Of a stretch of 64,000 bases of DNA, positions 16,389 through 26,193 are shown piece by piece. The DNA comes from Clostridia bacterium (GTDB taxonomy: Bacteria; Bacillota; Clostridia; Peptostreptococcales; Acidaminobacteraceae): positions 62,001 through 126,000 of the forward strand of contig JAGYOH010000004.1 in the NCBI GenBank assembly GCA_018399635.1, read 5' to 3'. The notes beneath the pieces are model-generated. The model searched no databases, was not told where the DNA came from, and saw only the letters and a list, made by a program, of their open reading frames with translations. Every line of letters starts with the position of its first letter. Position 1 is the first letter of the stretch. A program made the position numbers and the translations under genes.

Positions 16389-17378
16389 TTAATCAATCCA
16401 AGACATCATGCTTCTGAGATTCTTGCCCACTTCAACCAGGTCGTGATTGAGTTCGGCTTCCTTGATTTTTTTGAAGTTGGGCAGGCCCTGCTTGTTTTCA
16501 TCGATCCAGTCCTGGGCGAATTTGCCGTTTTGGATTTCGGTGAGGACCTGCTTCATCTCCTTGCGGGTGTTTTCGTTGATGATCCGTTTGCCCACCATGT
16601 AGTCGCCGTATTCGGCGGTATCGCTGATGGAATAGCGCATGTTTTCAAAGCCGCCCTCGTAGAGGAGATCGACGATGAGTTTCATCTCGTGGAGACATTC
16701 GAAGTAGGCGACTTCCTTCTGATAGCCGGCATCCACCAGGGTTTCCCAGCCGGCCTTGATGAGCTCGGTGACGCCGCCGCAGAGAACGGCCTGCTCGCCG
16801 AACAAGTCGGTTTCGGTTTCCTCTGTGAAGGTGGTTTCAATGACTCCGGCCTTGGTGGCGCCGATGCCCTTGGCGTAGGCCAGGGCCAGTTCCTGGGCAT
16901 GGCCGGTATAATCCTGATGGACCGCGAATAGGGCCGGAACCCCCTTGCCGTCCTGGTAGACTCTTCTGACCAGATGACCGGGGCCCTTGGGGGCCACCAT
17001 GAAGACGTCCACGTTGTCCGGAGGTGTGATCTGCTCGAAGCGGATGTTGAAGCCGTGGGCGAAGGCGATGGCATTGCCGGCCTCGAGATTGGCTTCAATG
17101 GCACCTTCGTAAACCTCTTTCTGCTTGGTGTCGGGGACCAGGATCATGACCACGTCGCTTTCCCTGGCGGCCTCGGCGACGGTTTTCACCTCAAAGCCGT
17201 TTTTCTGGGCGACCTCCCAGGATCGGGAACCCTCGTAAAGCCCTACCACGACATCGACGCCGCTTTCCTTCAGGTTGGATGCGTGGGCGTGTCCCTGTGA
17301 GCCGTAGCCCACCACGGCGACCTTCTTGCCTCTGAATACTTCCAAATCCGCGTCCTTCTCATAGTACATTCTAGCCAT
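16389..17378 (-). CDS. ilvC: Ketol-acid reductoisomerase (class I)
   Basis: A 329-residue enzyme that isomerises and reduces acetohydroxy acids to dihydroxy acids. The Rossmann motif [19 protein letters not shown] starts near residue 20 and the metal-binding helices include [16 protein letters not shown]. Length is that of the short class I enzymes. Three bases separate it from ilvN and 27 from ilvB. Confidence 0.97.
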   Translation of the reverse strand: MARMYYEKDADLEVFRGKKVAVVGYGSQGHAHASNLKESGVDVVVGLYEGSRSWEVAQKNGFEVKTVAEAARESDVVMILVPDTKQKEVYEGAIEANLEAGNAIAFAHGFNIRFEQITPPDNVDVFMVAPKGPGHLVRRVYQDGKGVPALFAVHQDYTGHAQELALAYAKGIGATKAGVIETTFTEETETDLFGEQAVLCGGVTELIKAGWETLVDAGYQKEVAYFECLHEMKLIVDLLYEGGFENMRYSISDTAEYGDYMVGKRIINENTRKEMKQVLTEIQNGKFAQDWIDENKQGLPNFKKIKEAELNHDLVEVGKNLRSMMSWID

Positions 17379-17381
17379 TTT

Positions 17382-17618
17382 TTATTCCTCCATTTTTTCT
17401 TTGATTTCGTAGACATCTTCCAGCTTGTTCATGAATCCCATGATCTGTTTCACATTCTTTGCCGAGTCACCCAGGGTGACCTCCACCAGGAAATTTTCCT
17501 GGGGCAGATGCTCCATAAAGATCTTTTCGACCTCGATGCGCCGTCTTTTCAGAGTGGCACTGATTTTGATGAAATGATCAAATCCGCCTCTTGATTTGAT
17601 GCTCAGTACTCTGCCCAT
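17382..17618 (-). CDS. ilvN: Acetolactate synthase small (ACT) subunit, short form
   Basis: This 78-residue single ACT-domain protein matches the short regulatory subunits of acetolactate synthase (IlvM/IlvN type), which confer valine feedback and stimulate the large subunit. It lacks the C-terminal domain of long IlvH forms. It is first behind the T-box leader and is followed directly by ilvC. The ribosome site is GGGAGGTC before ATG 17618. Weak sequence signature, but size and context leave little doubt. Confidence 0.85.
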   Translation of the reverse strand: MGRVLSIKSRGGFDHFIKISATLKRRRIEVEKIFMEHLPQENFLVEVTLGDSAKNVKQIMGFMNKLEDVYEIKEKMEE

Positions 17619-17640
17619 AATGACCTCCCTTCAATTCTGG

Positions 17641-17940
17641 TAAAAAAAAATACCCTCAACCCAATACCCCTGCGGGTATAGGAATGAAAGCATCGCTTCA
17701 TGGTACCATCCTACTTCGTGATAAATCACCTTGTTTCGAATCAGACAATTCTAGCCCTTTAACGGCAGGCACCCGGCTCAGACTTACTCGAATAAGTTCA
17801 GTCCGCTGTTCAGGAGGGATAAGGGGAGGTTGTTCTTCTGCCGGTTTTCACCAACCACCGGCTCTCTGGAAAAAGGGACAAGCTCCTGGGCTCCGTCATC
17901 ACATTTGTGAATGAAGTTGTCAAGAAAAGTTATATTGTTG
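17641..17940 (-). promoter_or_regulatory. T-box leader of the ilvNCB operon
   Basis: On the minus strand the leader contains a Stem I with AGAGAGCCGGTGG and GGTGAAAACCGGC, a T-box antiterminator element AGGATGGTACCATGAAGCG (near 17712-17694), and a terminator ATACCC/GGGTAT with a T9 tail (17679-17642). It reads uncharged tRNA and allows transcription when the amino acid is short. CTC (Leu) and ATC (Ile) triplets both occur in the specifier region, so the tRNA cannot be fixed from sequence alone. Confidence 0.92.
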
Positions 17941-17942
17941 CA

Positions 17943-17971
17943 ATTATATCCACGGACCTGACTCCTGTCAA
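17943..17971 (-). promoter_or_regulatory. Promoter of the ilvNCB operon
   Basis: Minus strand: TTGACA (17971-17966), exactly 17 bases and TATAAT (17948-17943), a consensus promoter immediately before the T-box leader. Confidence 0.92.
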
Positions 17972-18005
17972 GAGATAACTAAAAAAAAATAATTTTAATA
18001 CTTAA

Positions 18006-18020
18006 AATTTTCTGACTATT
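18006..18020. promoter_or_regulatory. CodY-like box between divergent ilv and leu promoters
   Basis: AATTTTCTGACTATT matches 13 of 15 positions of the CodY consensus AATTTTCWGAAAATT. It lies in the AT-rich stretch between the ilvNCB promoter (-35 at 17971) and the leuA promoter (-35 at 18034), where a branched-chain-amino-acid-responsive repressor could act on both operons. Whether this genome encodes CodY is not visible here. Confidence 0.5.
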
Positions 18021-18033
18021 CTCAGGATAACTG

Positions 18034-18062
18034 TTGACTTTTTAACAAGACTTGATTATGCT
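18034..18062 (+). promoter_or_regulatory. Promoter of the leuA operon
   Basis: TTGACT (18034-18039), 17 bases, TATGCT (18057-18062). Transcription would start near 18069, giving a leader of about 157 bases. Confidence 0.8.
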
Positions 18063-18068
18063 AGTTGC

Positions 18069-18208
18069 AATATATATGGGAGAGAGACCGTATCACAGAT
18101 CCGGCCCTGATTCCATGTGGCCTTCTACGCCCAAGGAAGGTCCGCTGGTCCCGTTAAAGACCGAATGATTTCCCCGATCTTTAAATGGCCAGCATTTAAA
18201 GGTTTTTT
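18069..18208 (+). ncRNA. leuA leader with competing terminator and antiterminator hairpins
   Basis: A perfect terminator (CTTTAAATG, loop GCCAG, CATTTAAAG, then six T; 18179-18208) ends ten bases before the leuA start region. An alternative hairpin can form from GCTGG (18144-18148) with CCAGC (18189-18193) and TTAAAG (18154-18159) with CTTTAA (18179-18184); it uses both halves of the terminator stem region and would prevent termination. Upstream are smaller stems (GGCC/GGCC, CCTTC/GAAGG). It does not match a T-box I can recognise, and the only in-frame peptide has few Leu codons. Confidence 0.6.
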
Positions 18209-18225
18209 ACTAAGGAGGATTTGCC

Positions 18226-19743
18226 GTGGACAACCATATTTACTTTTTTGACACGACCTTGAGAGACGGAGAACAATCTCCGGGCAACACCATGAATTTG
18301 AAGGAAAAGTTATTGTTGGCAAAACAACTCGAGAAGCTCGGTGTGGACATCATCGAAGCCGGCTTTCCGGCGGCTTCGAAGGGCGACTTTGAAGCCGTGC
18401 AGGCCATTGCCGGCGTGGTTCAGAACGCCGTGGTGGCAGGGCTTTCAAGAGCCTTGGAATCCGATATCCAGAGGACCTACGATGCCGTCAAGGGGGCCAG
18501 ACATCCCAGAATCCATACCTTCATCGCCACCTCCCCCCTCCATATGGCGTACAAATTGAAAATGACTCCTGAGGAGGTTTACCAGAAGGCGGTGGCTACG
18601 GTCGGATTCGCCAAATCCCTCACGGAGGATGTGGAATTTTCCGCCGAGGACGCCTCCAGAACCGACCTGCCCTTCCTGGCCAGGGTCATTGAAGGCGTCA
18701 TCGAAGCCGGGGCCACGGTGGTCAACATTCCCGATACGGTGGGCTACACCACCCCGGAGGAATATGCCCGGATCATCAACTATCTGAAAGAAAACGTCAG
18801 CAATATCGACCAGGCCGTCATCAGCGTCCATTGCCACAATGATCTGGGGCTTGCGGTTTCCAACAGCCTCTCCGCCTTCAAGGCCGGCGCCCGCCAGGTG
18901 GAATGCACGGTCAATGGCATCGGCGAACGAGCCGGCAATGCGGCCCTGGAGGAAATCGTGATGGCCCTTGAAACCCGAAGGGACTTCTACGGTTTCGAGA
19001 CCGGCATCAACACCCGGGAGATCGCCAAGACCTCCCAGCTGCTGACCTCCATCACCGGTGTGCCGGTCCAGCCCAACAAGGCCATCGTCGGAGCCAACGC
19101 CTTCGCCCACGAATCAGGGATCCATCAACACGGGGTCCTCGCCCATAAATCCACCTACGAGATCATGTCGCCGGAGGCCATCGGGATCAAGTCCAACAAG
19201 CTGGTCCTCGGCAAGCATTCCGGACGTCACAGCTTTGTGAACCGCCTCGAAGAGCTGGGCTACAGCCTGGAACCCGACAAACTCAAGGATGCCTTCGAGA
19301 AATTCAAGGAGCTGGCGGACAAGAAAAAGAACATCTACGACCGCGATCTCATCGCCATCGCCATGGAGGAATCGGTGAAGATTCCACAGATTTACGCCCT
19401 GAAATCCTTTACCATCAACACGGGAACAGGGATGACCTCCACCGCCACCATTTCCCTGGAATCCAAGGGAGACACCATCGAAGAAGTGGCCATCGGAGAC
19501 GGTCCGGTGGATGCCGCCTACAACGCCATCAAGAAAATCGTGGGCGTCAACGGAGTCCTGAGAGAATACAAGCTTGACGCCGTCACCGAGGGCATGGATG
19601 CCCAGGGCGAGGCCATGGTCACCGTGGTCTTTGAAGACAAGAAATACAAGGGACACGGTCTGAGTACCGATGTCCTGGAATCCAGTATCCTGGCCTATAT
19701 TGACGCCATGAACCGGATTCTGGACCGAACCAGAGAGAATTGA
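18226..19743 (+). CDS. leuA: 2-isopropylmalate synthase
   Basis: A 505-residue enzyme condensing acetyl-CoA with 2-ketoisovalerate, the committed step to leucine. The TIM-barrel motif [17 protein letters not shown] starts near residue 7; the metal-binding [14 protein letters not shown] lies near 205; the C-terminal third is the LeuA regulatory domain that binds leucine. Start is GTG 18226 with AAGGAGG (18212-18218). First gene of the leuA-cimA-leuC-leuD-leuB-ilvD operon. Confidence 0.96.
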   Translation: MDNHIYFFDTTLRDGEQSPGNTMNLKEKLLLAKQLEKLGVDIIEAGFPAASKGDFEAVQAIAGVVQNAVVAGLSRALESDIQRTYDAVKGARHPRIHTFIATSPLHMAYKLKMTPEEVYQKAVATVGFAKSLTEDVEFSAEDASRTDLPFLARVIEGVIEAGATVVNIPDTVGYTTPEEYARIINYLKENVSNIDQAVISVHCHNDLGLAVSNSLSAFKAGARQVECTVNGIGERAGNAALEEIVMALETRRDFYGFETGINTREIAKTSQLLTSITGVPVQPNKAIVGANAFAHESGIHQHGVLAHKSTYEIMSPEAIGIKSNKLVLGKHSGRHSFVNRLEELGYSLEPDKLKDAFEKFKELADKKKNIYDRDLIAIAMEESVKIPQIYALKSFTINTGTGMTSTATISLESKGDTIEEVAIGDGPVDAAYNAIKKIVGVNGVLREYKLDAVTEGMDAQGEAMVTVVFEDKKYKGHGLSTDVLESSILAYIDAMNRILDRTREN

Positions 19744-19798
19744 TGCCAGAATCGATTCAGGATGGGCGCCGAAAAAAAGAGAGTAGGAGCTTGTTCTT

Positions 19799-21358
19799 AT
19801 GAAAATAAAGATATTCGACTCCACCCTGAGGGATGGAGCCCAGGGAGAGGGGATTTCCTTCTCCGTCACCGATAAACTCAAGATTGTCGAAGTGCTCGAC
19901 AATCTCGGCATCCACTACATCGAATCCGGCAATCCGGGTTCCAACGAAAAGGACCGGCTTTTTTTCGAGGAAGTCCGAAAGAAGCCTCTCAAGAATGCCA
20001 GGCTCGTGGCCTTCGGGAGCACGAGACGCAAGGGAATCGAGGTATCCCGGGATGACAACGTCCTGGCCCTCCTCGAGGCCGGAACCGGGGTGGTCTGCAT
20101 CTTCGGGAAATCCTGGGACCTTCATGTGGAGAAGATTCTCAGGACGACCCTTGAGGAAAACCTCGAAATGATCGGGGATACCGTGGCTTTTTTCAAGGAC
20201 AAGGGCAAGGAAGTGGTCTTCGATGCGGAGCACTTTTTCGACGGCTACCAGGCCAATCCGGCCTATGCCCTGAGGACCCTGGCGGCGGCTTCCGGGGCCG
20301 GGGCCGACGTCCTGGTCCTCTGTGACACCAACGGCGGCACCTATCCCACGGACCTTCAGAGAATCGTCGCTGAGGTAAAAAAAACCACCGCCACGGAACT
20401 GGGAATCCACGTCCATGACGACATGGGCCTTGCCGTGGCCAATTCCCTCCTTGCCGTCGACGAGGGAGTGACCCACGTCCAGGGGACCTTCACCGGCTTC
20501 GGGGAACGCTGCGGCAATGCCAACCTCTCCGCCGTCATCCCCGGTCTCCAGTTGAAACGGGGGCATGAAGTCCTTGAGGAAGACCAGCTGAAAAACCTGA
20601 CCCACGGGGCCAGGGAAATCAACAACATCGCCAACATCCCCTTGGCCAACCAGCTGCCCTATGTGGGAAGGTCCGCCTTCTCCCACAAGGGGGGGATGCA
20701 CATCGACGGGGTGGCCAAGGTGGCCCGCAGCTTTGAGCACATCCCCCCGGAGGAGGTGGGGAACAGGCGCCGCTACCTGATGAGTGAAATGTCAGGAAAA
20801 ACCTCCATTTTTTCCATCATCCAGCGGGTGGATCCCTCCCTTGAGAGAAATTCGGAAACCTCCGGGAAGATCCTGGAAAAATTGAAGGCCCTTGAGAAGG
20901 AGGGCTATCAGTTTGAAGGGGCGGAAAGCTCCTTTGAGCTGGTGATCAGAAAGTTCCTCGGACTTCACGATCCCGCCTTTGAGATCGAATACTTCAAGAC
21001 CATCGATGAAAGCACCACCGCGGCCCTCAGTGCCTCCAGCATCATCAAGATCAGGGTCAAGGGCCAGGAGGAAATCACCGCCGCCCAGGGCAACGGTCCC
21101 GTCAACGCCATGGACCTGGCCCTGAGAAAGGCCCTGCTCAAATTCTACCCCTGTCTGGACCGGATGAAGCTCAAGGACTACAAGGTGAGAGTCCTTGACG
21201 GCGACAACACCACGGCCGCAAAGGTGCGGGTGCTGATCGAGTCCACCAACGGGGAGGAGACCTGGGGCACCGTCGGGGTTTCCACCAATATCATGGAGGC
21301 CAGCCTCAAGGCCCTGGTGGATTCCATAGAATACAATTTGCTGAAGGAGATAGGATAA
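19799..21358 (+). CDS. cimA: (R)-citramalate synthase
   Basis: This 519-residue relative of LeuA condenses acetyl-CoA with pyruvate to make citramalate, so isoleucine can be made without threonine deaminase. [20 protein letters not shown] at the N-terminus and [14 protein letters not shown] are typical of the CimA group rather than LeuA, as is the longer length. Its product is processed by the LeuCDB enzymes encoded just downstream. The stop overlaps the leuC start (TAATG). Confidence 0.93.
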   Translation: MKIKIFDSTLRDGAQGEGISFSVTDKLKIVEVLDNLGIHYIESGNPGSNEKDRLFFEEVRKKPLKNARLVAFGSTRRKGIEVSRDDNVLALLEAGTGVVCIFGKSWDLHVEKILRTTLEENLEMIGDTVAFFKDKGKEVVFDAEHFFDGYQANPAYALRTLAAASGAGADVLVLCDTNGGTYPTDLQRIVAEVKKTTATELGIHVHDDMGLAVANSLLAVDEGVTHVQGTFTGFGERCGNANLSAVIPGLQLKRGHEVLEEDQLKNLTHGAREINNIANIPLANQLPYVGRSAFSHKGGMHIDGVAKVARSFEHIPPEEVGNRRRYLMSEMSGKTSIFSIIQRVDPSLERNSETSGKILEKLKALEKEGYQFEGAESSFELVIRKFLGLHDPAFEIEYFKTIDESTTAALSASSIIKIRVKGQEEITAAQGNGPVNAMDLALRKALLKFYPCLDRMKLKDYKVRVLDGDNTTAAKVRVLIESTNGEETWGTVGVSTNIMEASLKALVDSIEYNLLKEIG

Positions 21359-22635
21359 TGGGAATGACGATGACGCAGAAAATCCTGGCCGCCCACGCCG
21401 GCCTGGAAGCAGTGACGGCGGGGCAGTTGATCTGGGCGGACCTCGACATGGTCCTGGGCAATGACATCACGGCGCCGGTGGCCATCGAGGCCTTTGAAAA
21501 GACCCGCCACAAGGAAGTTTTCGACCGGGATAAAATCGCCCTGGTCCCGGACCATTTCACCCCCAACAAGGATATCAAAGCGGCTGAAAACAGCCTGAAA
21601 CTGAGAAATTTTGCCAGGCAACAAGCCATCACCAACTACTTCGAACTGGGAGAAATGGGCATCGAGCATGCCCTGCTGCCGGAAAAGGGACTGGTGGTGG
21701 CGGGAGACGTGGTGATCGGCGCGGATTCCCATACCTGCACCTACGGCGCCCTGGGGGCCTTTTCCACGGGCATCGGCTCCACGGACATGGCGGCGGGGAT
21801 GGTTACGGGAAAATGCTGGTTCAGGGTTCCCTCGGCGCTTCGCTTCAATCTGACGGGGCGCTTGAAGGATTTCGTCAGCGGCAAGGATGTCATCCTCCAT
21901 ATCATCAAGCTGATCGGCGTGGAGGGGGCCAGGTACCAGTCCATGGAATTCACCGGGGAAGGCATCGGCAACCTGTCCATGGACGACCGCTTCACCATCG
22001 CCAACATGGCCATTGAAGCCGGAGCGAAAAACGGCATCTTTCCCGTGGACGGACTCACCAGGGCGTATATCCGGGATCACGGCAGCAGGGCCGGAAAGGT
22101 CTACGAAGCGGACGGGGACGCCCTCTATGAGGCGGTCCATGAAATCGTTCTGGATGACATTGAACCCACCATCGCCTTTCCCCACCTGCCTGACAAGGGC
22201 AGGGTCTTCGGTGAATTCGGGGAAATCGCCATCGACCAGGTGGTCATCGGCAGCTGCACCAACGGCAGACTCGGTGATCTGAGGGCCGCCGCCCGGATCC
22301 TCAAGGGCAGGAAGATCGCCAGGGGTCTTCGACTCATCGTCTTCCCGGCGACCCAGAAAATCTACCTCGATGCCATGAAGGAAGGCCTGCTTGAAATCTT
22401 CATTGAAGCCGGCGCCGTGGTGTCCACCCCCACCTGCGGTCCTTGCCTCGGGGGTCACATGGGTGTCCTGGCCAAGGGTGAAAGAGCCCTGGCCACCACC
22501 AACCGGAACTTCGTGGGACGCATGGGTCATCCTGAGTCGGAGGTTTATCTGGCGAGTCCCGAAGTGGCTGCGGCCACGGCCCTGGCCGGGGTGATCGCAG
22601 ATCCTAGAAAAATCATGGGAGGAAGTCATGAATAA
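21358..22635 (+). CDS. leuC: Isopropylmalate/citramalate isomerase, large subunit
   Basis: A 425-residue aconitase-family subunit carrying a 4Fe-4S cluster. The cluster ligands lie in [10 protein letters not shown] and [31 protein letters not shown] is the substrate-side motif. The short form with a separate LeuD is typical of clostridia and archaea and often accepts citramalate as well. It overlaps cimA at its start and leuD at its end (8 bases). Confidence 0.96.
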   Translation: MGMTMTQKILAAHAGLEAVTAGQLIWADLDMVLGNDITAPVAIEAFEKTRHKEVFDRDKIALVPDHFTPNKDIKAAENSLKLRNFARQQAITNYFELGEMGIEHALLPEKGLVVAGDVVIGADSHTCTYGALGAFSTGIGSTDMAAGMVTGKCWFRVPSALRFNLTGRLKDFVSGKDVILHIIKLIGVEGARYQSMEFTGEGIGNLSMDDRFTIANMAIEAGAKNGIFPVDGLTRAYIRDHGSRAGKVYEADGDALYEAVHEIVLDDIEPTIAFPHLPDKGRVFGEFGEIAIDQVVIGSCTNGRLGDLRAAARILKGRKIARGLRLIVFPATQKIYLDAMKEGLLEIFIEAGAVVSTPTCGPCLGGHMGVLAKGERALATTNRNFVGRMGHPESEVYLASPEVAAATALAGVIADPRKIMGGSHE

Positions 22636-23122
22636 AGCAGGAAGAGTGTTCAAATACGGGGATAACGTGGATACGGACGTCATCATCCCGGCCCGGTACC
22701 TCAATACCACGGACCACAAGGAACTGGCCTCCCATTGCATGGAAGACCTCGACGAGAGCTTTGCCCGGGAAGTCGCTCCCGGAGACTATATCCTCGCCGG
22801 CAGCAATTTCGGCTCCGGCTCCTCCAGGGAGCACGCCCCCATCGCCATCAAGGAATCAGGCGTCGCCGTGGTGATTGCCAGAAGTTTTGCCAGAATCTTC
22901 TATCGCAACGCCATCAACATCGGCCTGCCCATCATGGAATGTCCCGAGGCCTATGAAGGCATCGAGGCCGAGGACCGGATCAGGGTGGATCTCACCCAGG
23001 GCACCATCACCAACCTCACCAAGGGAGAGGTCTACCAGACCCATCCCTTCCCGGAGTTCATGCAGGCCCTTATCGAGGCCGGCGGACTGATGGCCTATAT
23101 CAAGACATGGGAGGGGAAATGA
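22628..23122 (+). CDS. leuD: Isopropylmalate/citramalate isomerase, small subunit
   Basis: A 164-residue swivel subunit of the LeuCD isomerase. [14 protein letters not shown], the substrate-recognition loop of the family, is intact, and [14 protein letters not shown] is near the N-terminus. The gene begins inside the end of leuC, and its stop overlaps the ATGs before leuB. Confidence 0.96.
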   Translation: MNKAGRVFKYGDNVDTDVIIPARYLNTTDHKELASHCMEDLDESFAREVAPGDYILAGSNFGSGSSREHAPIAIKESGVAVVIARSFARIFYRNAINIGLPIMECPEAYEGIEAEDRIRVDLTQGTITNLTKGEVYQTHPFPEFMQALIEAGGLMAYIKTWEGK

Positions 23123-23124
23123 TT

Positions 23125-24183
23125 ATGAAATTCAATATTGCAGTCATTGAAGGTGACGGTATCGGCCCGGAGGTGACCCGGGCGGCGGTGGCGGTCCTTG
23201 AAAGGGTCGGGGAGCGCTACGGCCATCACTTTGAATTCAACTATGTCCTGGCCGGAGGCAGGGCCATCGATGAAACCGGAGTGCCCCTGCCGGCTTCGAC
23301 TCTGGAGGTCTGTCAGAATTCCGACGCGGTCCTTCTGGGGGCTGTCGGAGGTCCGAAATGGGACCAGCTGCCGGGCCATCTGCGGCCTGAGAAGGGTCTG
23401 CTCCAGATCAGGCAGGGTCTTGGACTCTTCGGCAATATCCGACCGGCCAAGGTCTTCAAGGCCTTGAAGGAGGCCAGCCCCCTGAAGCCGGAGATCATGG
23501 GGGATTCCCTGGACATCGTGGTGATCCGGGAACTCACCGGGGGGCTCTATTTCGGCAAAAGGGGCCGGGATGAAGCAGGTGCCTATGATACCATGCGGTA
23601 TTCAGAAGCCGAGGTCCGCCGGATCGCCAGACTGGCCTTTGAAGTGGCCAAAAAAAGAGGCGGACATCTCACCAATGTGGACAAGATGAATGTGCTTGAA
23701 AGTTCGAGACTGTGGCGGGAGGTGGTTCTCGAGGTGGCCGGGGAGTATCCTGAAGTCACCCTCAACCACCAGCTGGTGGACAATGCCGCCATGCAGCTGG
23801 TGAGAGACCCCCATCAGTTCGACACCATCGTCACCGCCAATCTCTTCGGGGACATCCTCTCCGACGAAGCCAGCATGTTGACGGGTAGCATCGGCATGCT
23901 GCCCTCGGCCAGCCTTGGAGAAGGCCGTCTGGGTCTTTATGAACCCATCCACGGGTCGGCACCGGACATTGCGGGAGAGCACAAGGCCAATCCCCTGGGC
24001 ACCATCCTTTCCACGGCCCTCATGCTCAGATATTCCTTTGATCTGGAAGAGGAAGCCCTGGCGGTGGAAGGGGCCGTGGAAAAGGCCCTGGACGACGGCT
24101 ACCGGACCCCGGATCTCAAGGGTCTGGGAAGGACCGTCACCACCGAGGAAATGACTGATGCCGTTTTGGAGAGGCTGGTATGA
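23125..24183 (+). CDS. leuB: 3-isopropylmalate dehydrogenase
   Basis: This 352-residue NAD-dependent enzyme oxidises and decarboxylates isopropylmalate, and in this operon probably methylmalate too. [15 protein letters not shown] is the N-terminal motif, and [16 protein letters not shown] is the metal/substrate helix. Of three in-frame ATGs (23107, 23119, 23125), the last is about eight bases behind GGGAGGGG and matches the usual N-terminus [12 protein letters not shown]. It overlaps the open frame before ilvD. Confidence 0.95.
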   Translation: MKFNIAVIEGDGIGPEVTRAAVAVLERVGERYGHHFEFNYVLAGGRAIDETGVPLPASTLEVCQNSDAVLLGAVGGPKWDQLPGHLRPEKGLLQIRQGLGLFGNIRPAKVFKALKEASPLKPEIMGDSLDIVVIRELTGGLYFGKRGRDEAGAYDTMRYSEAEVRRIARLAFEVAKKRGGHLTNVDKMNVLESSRLWREVVLEVAGEYPEVTLNHQLVDNAAMQLVRDPHQFDTIVTANLFGDILSDEASMLTGSIGMLPSASLGEGRLGLYEPIHGSAPDIAGEHKANPLGTILSTALMLRYSFDLEEEALAVEGAVEKALDDGYRTPDLKGLGRTVTTEEMTDAVLERLV

Positions 24184-24197
24184 AGGAGGAGGGCGCT

Positions 24198-25874
24198 ATG
24201 AGAAAACTGAGGAGTCATGAAGTGACCAAGGGGGTGGCGAGAGCGGGACACCGGTCCCTCTTGTATGCCATGGGCTATCTGCCCGAGGATTTTGACAAAC
24301 CCCTGATCGCCGTGGTCAATGCCCAGAATGAAATCATTCCGGGGCACTTCCACCTGGATGATATCGCCAGACAGGTCAAACTGGGAGTCAGTGCCGCAGG
24401 GGGCGTTCCCCTGGAATTTCCCGCCATCGGCATTTGCGACGGCATCGCCATGAACCACAGCGGTATGAAATATCCCCTGGCTTCGAGGGAACTCATCGCC
24501 GACTCCATCGAGGCGGTGATGATGGGCCACAAGTTCGACGGCATGGTCCTCATCGGCAACTGTGACAAGATCGTTCCAGGGATGCTTATGGGGGCGGCCA
24601 GGCTCAATCTCCCCGCCGTCTACATCGGCGGCGGTCCCATGCTGCCGGGAGAGAACCAGGGGGAGACCATCGACCTGATCAGCGGGGCCTATGAAGGCGT
24701 CGGAAAGCTTCAGGCCGGGAAAATCACCGAGGAAGAGCTTTTTGAAATCGAGCAGAACAGCTGCCCCACCTGCGGGAGCTGTTCCGGACTTTTCACCGCC
24801 AACACCATGAATTCCCTGGCCGAGGCCCTGGGCCTCACCCTTCCGGGCAACGGCACCGTTCCGGCGCCCTATGGCAGGCGAAAGCAACTGGCCAAGCGGG
24901 CCGGCATGGCCATCGTCGCGCTGGTGGAAAAGAACATCACCGCCAGGGACATCATGACCAGGGAGGCTTTTTTGAATGCGGTGACCCTGGACATGGCCAT
25001 CGGCGGCTCCACCAATACCGCCCTGCATCTGCTGGCCATCGCCGACGAAGCCCGGGTCCCCCTGAGTCTGGATGACTTCGACGTCATCAGCAAGCAGGTA
25101 CCCAATCTGACCAAAATCAGTCCCTCCGGTTTTCACAGCATGCAGGACCTCGACCAGGCGGGGGGGATTTCAGCCGTCCTCAAGGAACTGATGGACAAGG
25201 GTTTTTTATACCCTGAAACCCTAACCATCACCGGGAAGACCCTCAAGGAAACGGTGGAAAATGCCCGAATCAGAAATCCCAAGGTGATCCGCACCGTCAA
25301 GGACCCCTACTCCACCGAGGGGGGCATCGCCGTCCTCAAGGGCAATCTGGCCCCCCTGGGCTCCGTGGTCAAGCAGGCGGCGGTTTCGAGTGAAATGATG
25401 GTCCACGAAGGACCGGCCCGGGTTTTTGATTCCGAGGAAGAGGCCTATGAAGCCATCATCAAGAACAGGATCAAGGCCGGGGATGTGGTGGTGATCCGCT
25501 ATGAGGGGCCCAAGGGCGGTCCCGGAATGCGGGAGATGCTCAATCCCACGGCGGCCATCAGCGGCATGGGACTGGAAAAATCCGTCGCCCTCATCACCGA
25601 TGGGCGTTTCAGCGGCGGCACGAGGGGTCCCTGTATCGGCCACATTTCCCCTGAAGCCATGATGGGAGGCCCCATCGCCCTCATCGAGGAGGGGGACCTC
25701 ATCGCCATTGATATTCCCGCCAGGGGACTCAGTCTCAAGGTTTCCGAGGAGGTCCTCAGGCAAAGAGAAAAGAACTGGGTCCAGCCGCCTTCAAAGGCCG
25801 AGCCGGGCACCTATCTCGCCCGTTATGCCAAGCTGGTGACCAGCGCCAACACCGGCGGCGTTTTCGAAAAGTAG
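24198..25874 (+). CDS. ilvD: Dihydroxy-acid dehydratase
   Basis: A 558-residue Fe-S dehydratase that turns dihydroxy acids into 2-keto acids for valine, leucine and isoleucine. The cluster cysteines are in [12 protein letters not shown] and [29 protein letters not shown] is the conserved C-terminal loop. The chosen start (ATG 24198) sits behind AGGAGGAGG; the ORF from 24180 would start before it. Last gene of the leu operon; a strong terminator follows. Confidence 0.97.
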   Translation: MRKLRSHEVTKGVARAGHRSLLYAMGYLPEDFDKPLIAVVNAQNEIIPGHFHLDDIARQVKLGVSAAGGVPLEFPAIGICDGIAMNHSGMKYPLASRELIADSIEAVMMGHKFDGMVLIGNCDKIVPGMLMGAARLNLPAVYIGGGPMLPGENQGETIDLISGAYEGVGKLQAGKITEEELFEIEQNSCPTCGSCSGLFTANTMNSLAEALGLTLPGNGTVPAPYGRRKQLAKRAGMAIVALVEKNITARDIMTREAFLNAVTLDMAIGGSTNTALHLLAIADEARVPLSLDDFDVISKQVPNLTKISPSGFHSMQDLDQAGGISAVLKELMDKGFLYPETLTITGKTLKETVENARIRNPKVIRTVKDPYSTEGGIAVLKGNLAPLGSVVKQAAVSSEMMVHEGPARVFDSEEEAYEAIIKNRIKAGDVVVIRYEGPKGGPGMREMLNPTAAISGMGLEKSVALITDGRFSGGTRGPCIGHISPEAMMGGPIALIEEGDLIAIDIPARGLSLKVSEEVLRQREKNWVQPPSKAEPGTYLARYAKLVTSANTGGVFEK

Positions 25875-25898
25875 GTGCTCTTGAGCCCAAGCAAAATG

Positions 25899-25930
25899 AT
25901 CCCCTCTTTCGACGGAAAGGGGGGATTTTT
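25899..25930 (+). terminator. Terminator of the leuA-ilvD operon
   Basis: ATCCCC(T)CTTTC, loop GACG, GAAAGGGGGGAT, followed by TTTTT. Confidence 0.88.
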
Positions 25931-25937
25931 GTGAACC

Positions 25938-26124
25938 TCCCCCACTTGTAGAAGGGGGGCTTCCTGGGGGATATCCCTGACGGGACGAGTTTCCCCAGGC
26001 CTGAAGGGTCGCACCGTCCTCAAAGTACAGGGCCGGGGGGCGCATTCAAGAGCTCCCTGTCCTGCCACTGGGACCGGTGCTTCAGCAGTCCGCTTGGGGG
26101 TGGGAAATTTCGCTTGTTTGTCAA
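25938..26124 (+). repeat. Interspersed structured repeat, copy A
   Basis: This gene-free 187-base element is clearly homologous to the minus strand of 53591-53729. Shared blocks in the same order are a CCCACTT hairpin, GCTTCCTGG, ATATCCCTGA, AGTTTCCCCAGGC, GGTCGCACCG, GCTTCAG and ATTTCGCTTGTTTGT. Copy A carries about 40 extra bases in the middle. It resembles a structured RNA or a remnant of an IS200/IS605-type element end; no transposase is nearby. It lies between the leu-operon terminator and the promoter of the GAF gene. Confidence 0.75.
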
Positions 26125-26193
26125 ATGGATTCCTCAGCGGCTCAAAAACAGGTATAATGAGAAAAAACGAAGCCATTGACGGGAGGTGCCAGC

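Noticed and set aside
18076-18168. A 30-codon ORF in the leuA leader as a leucine leader peptide
   Set aside because: It starts only a few bases after the predicted transcription start, has no ribosome site, and contains only two Leu codons; the competing hairpins do not need it.
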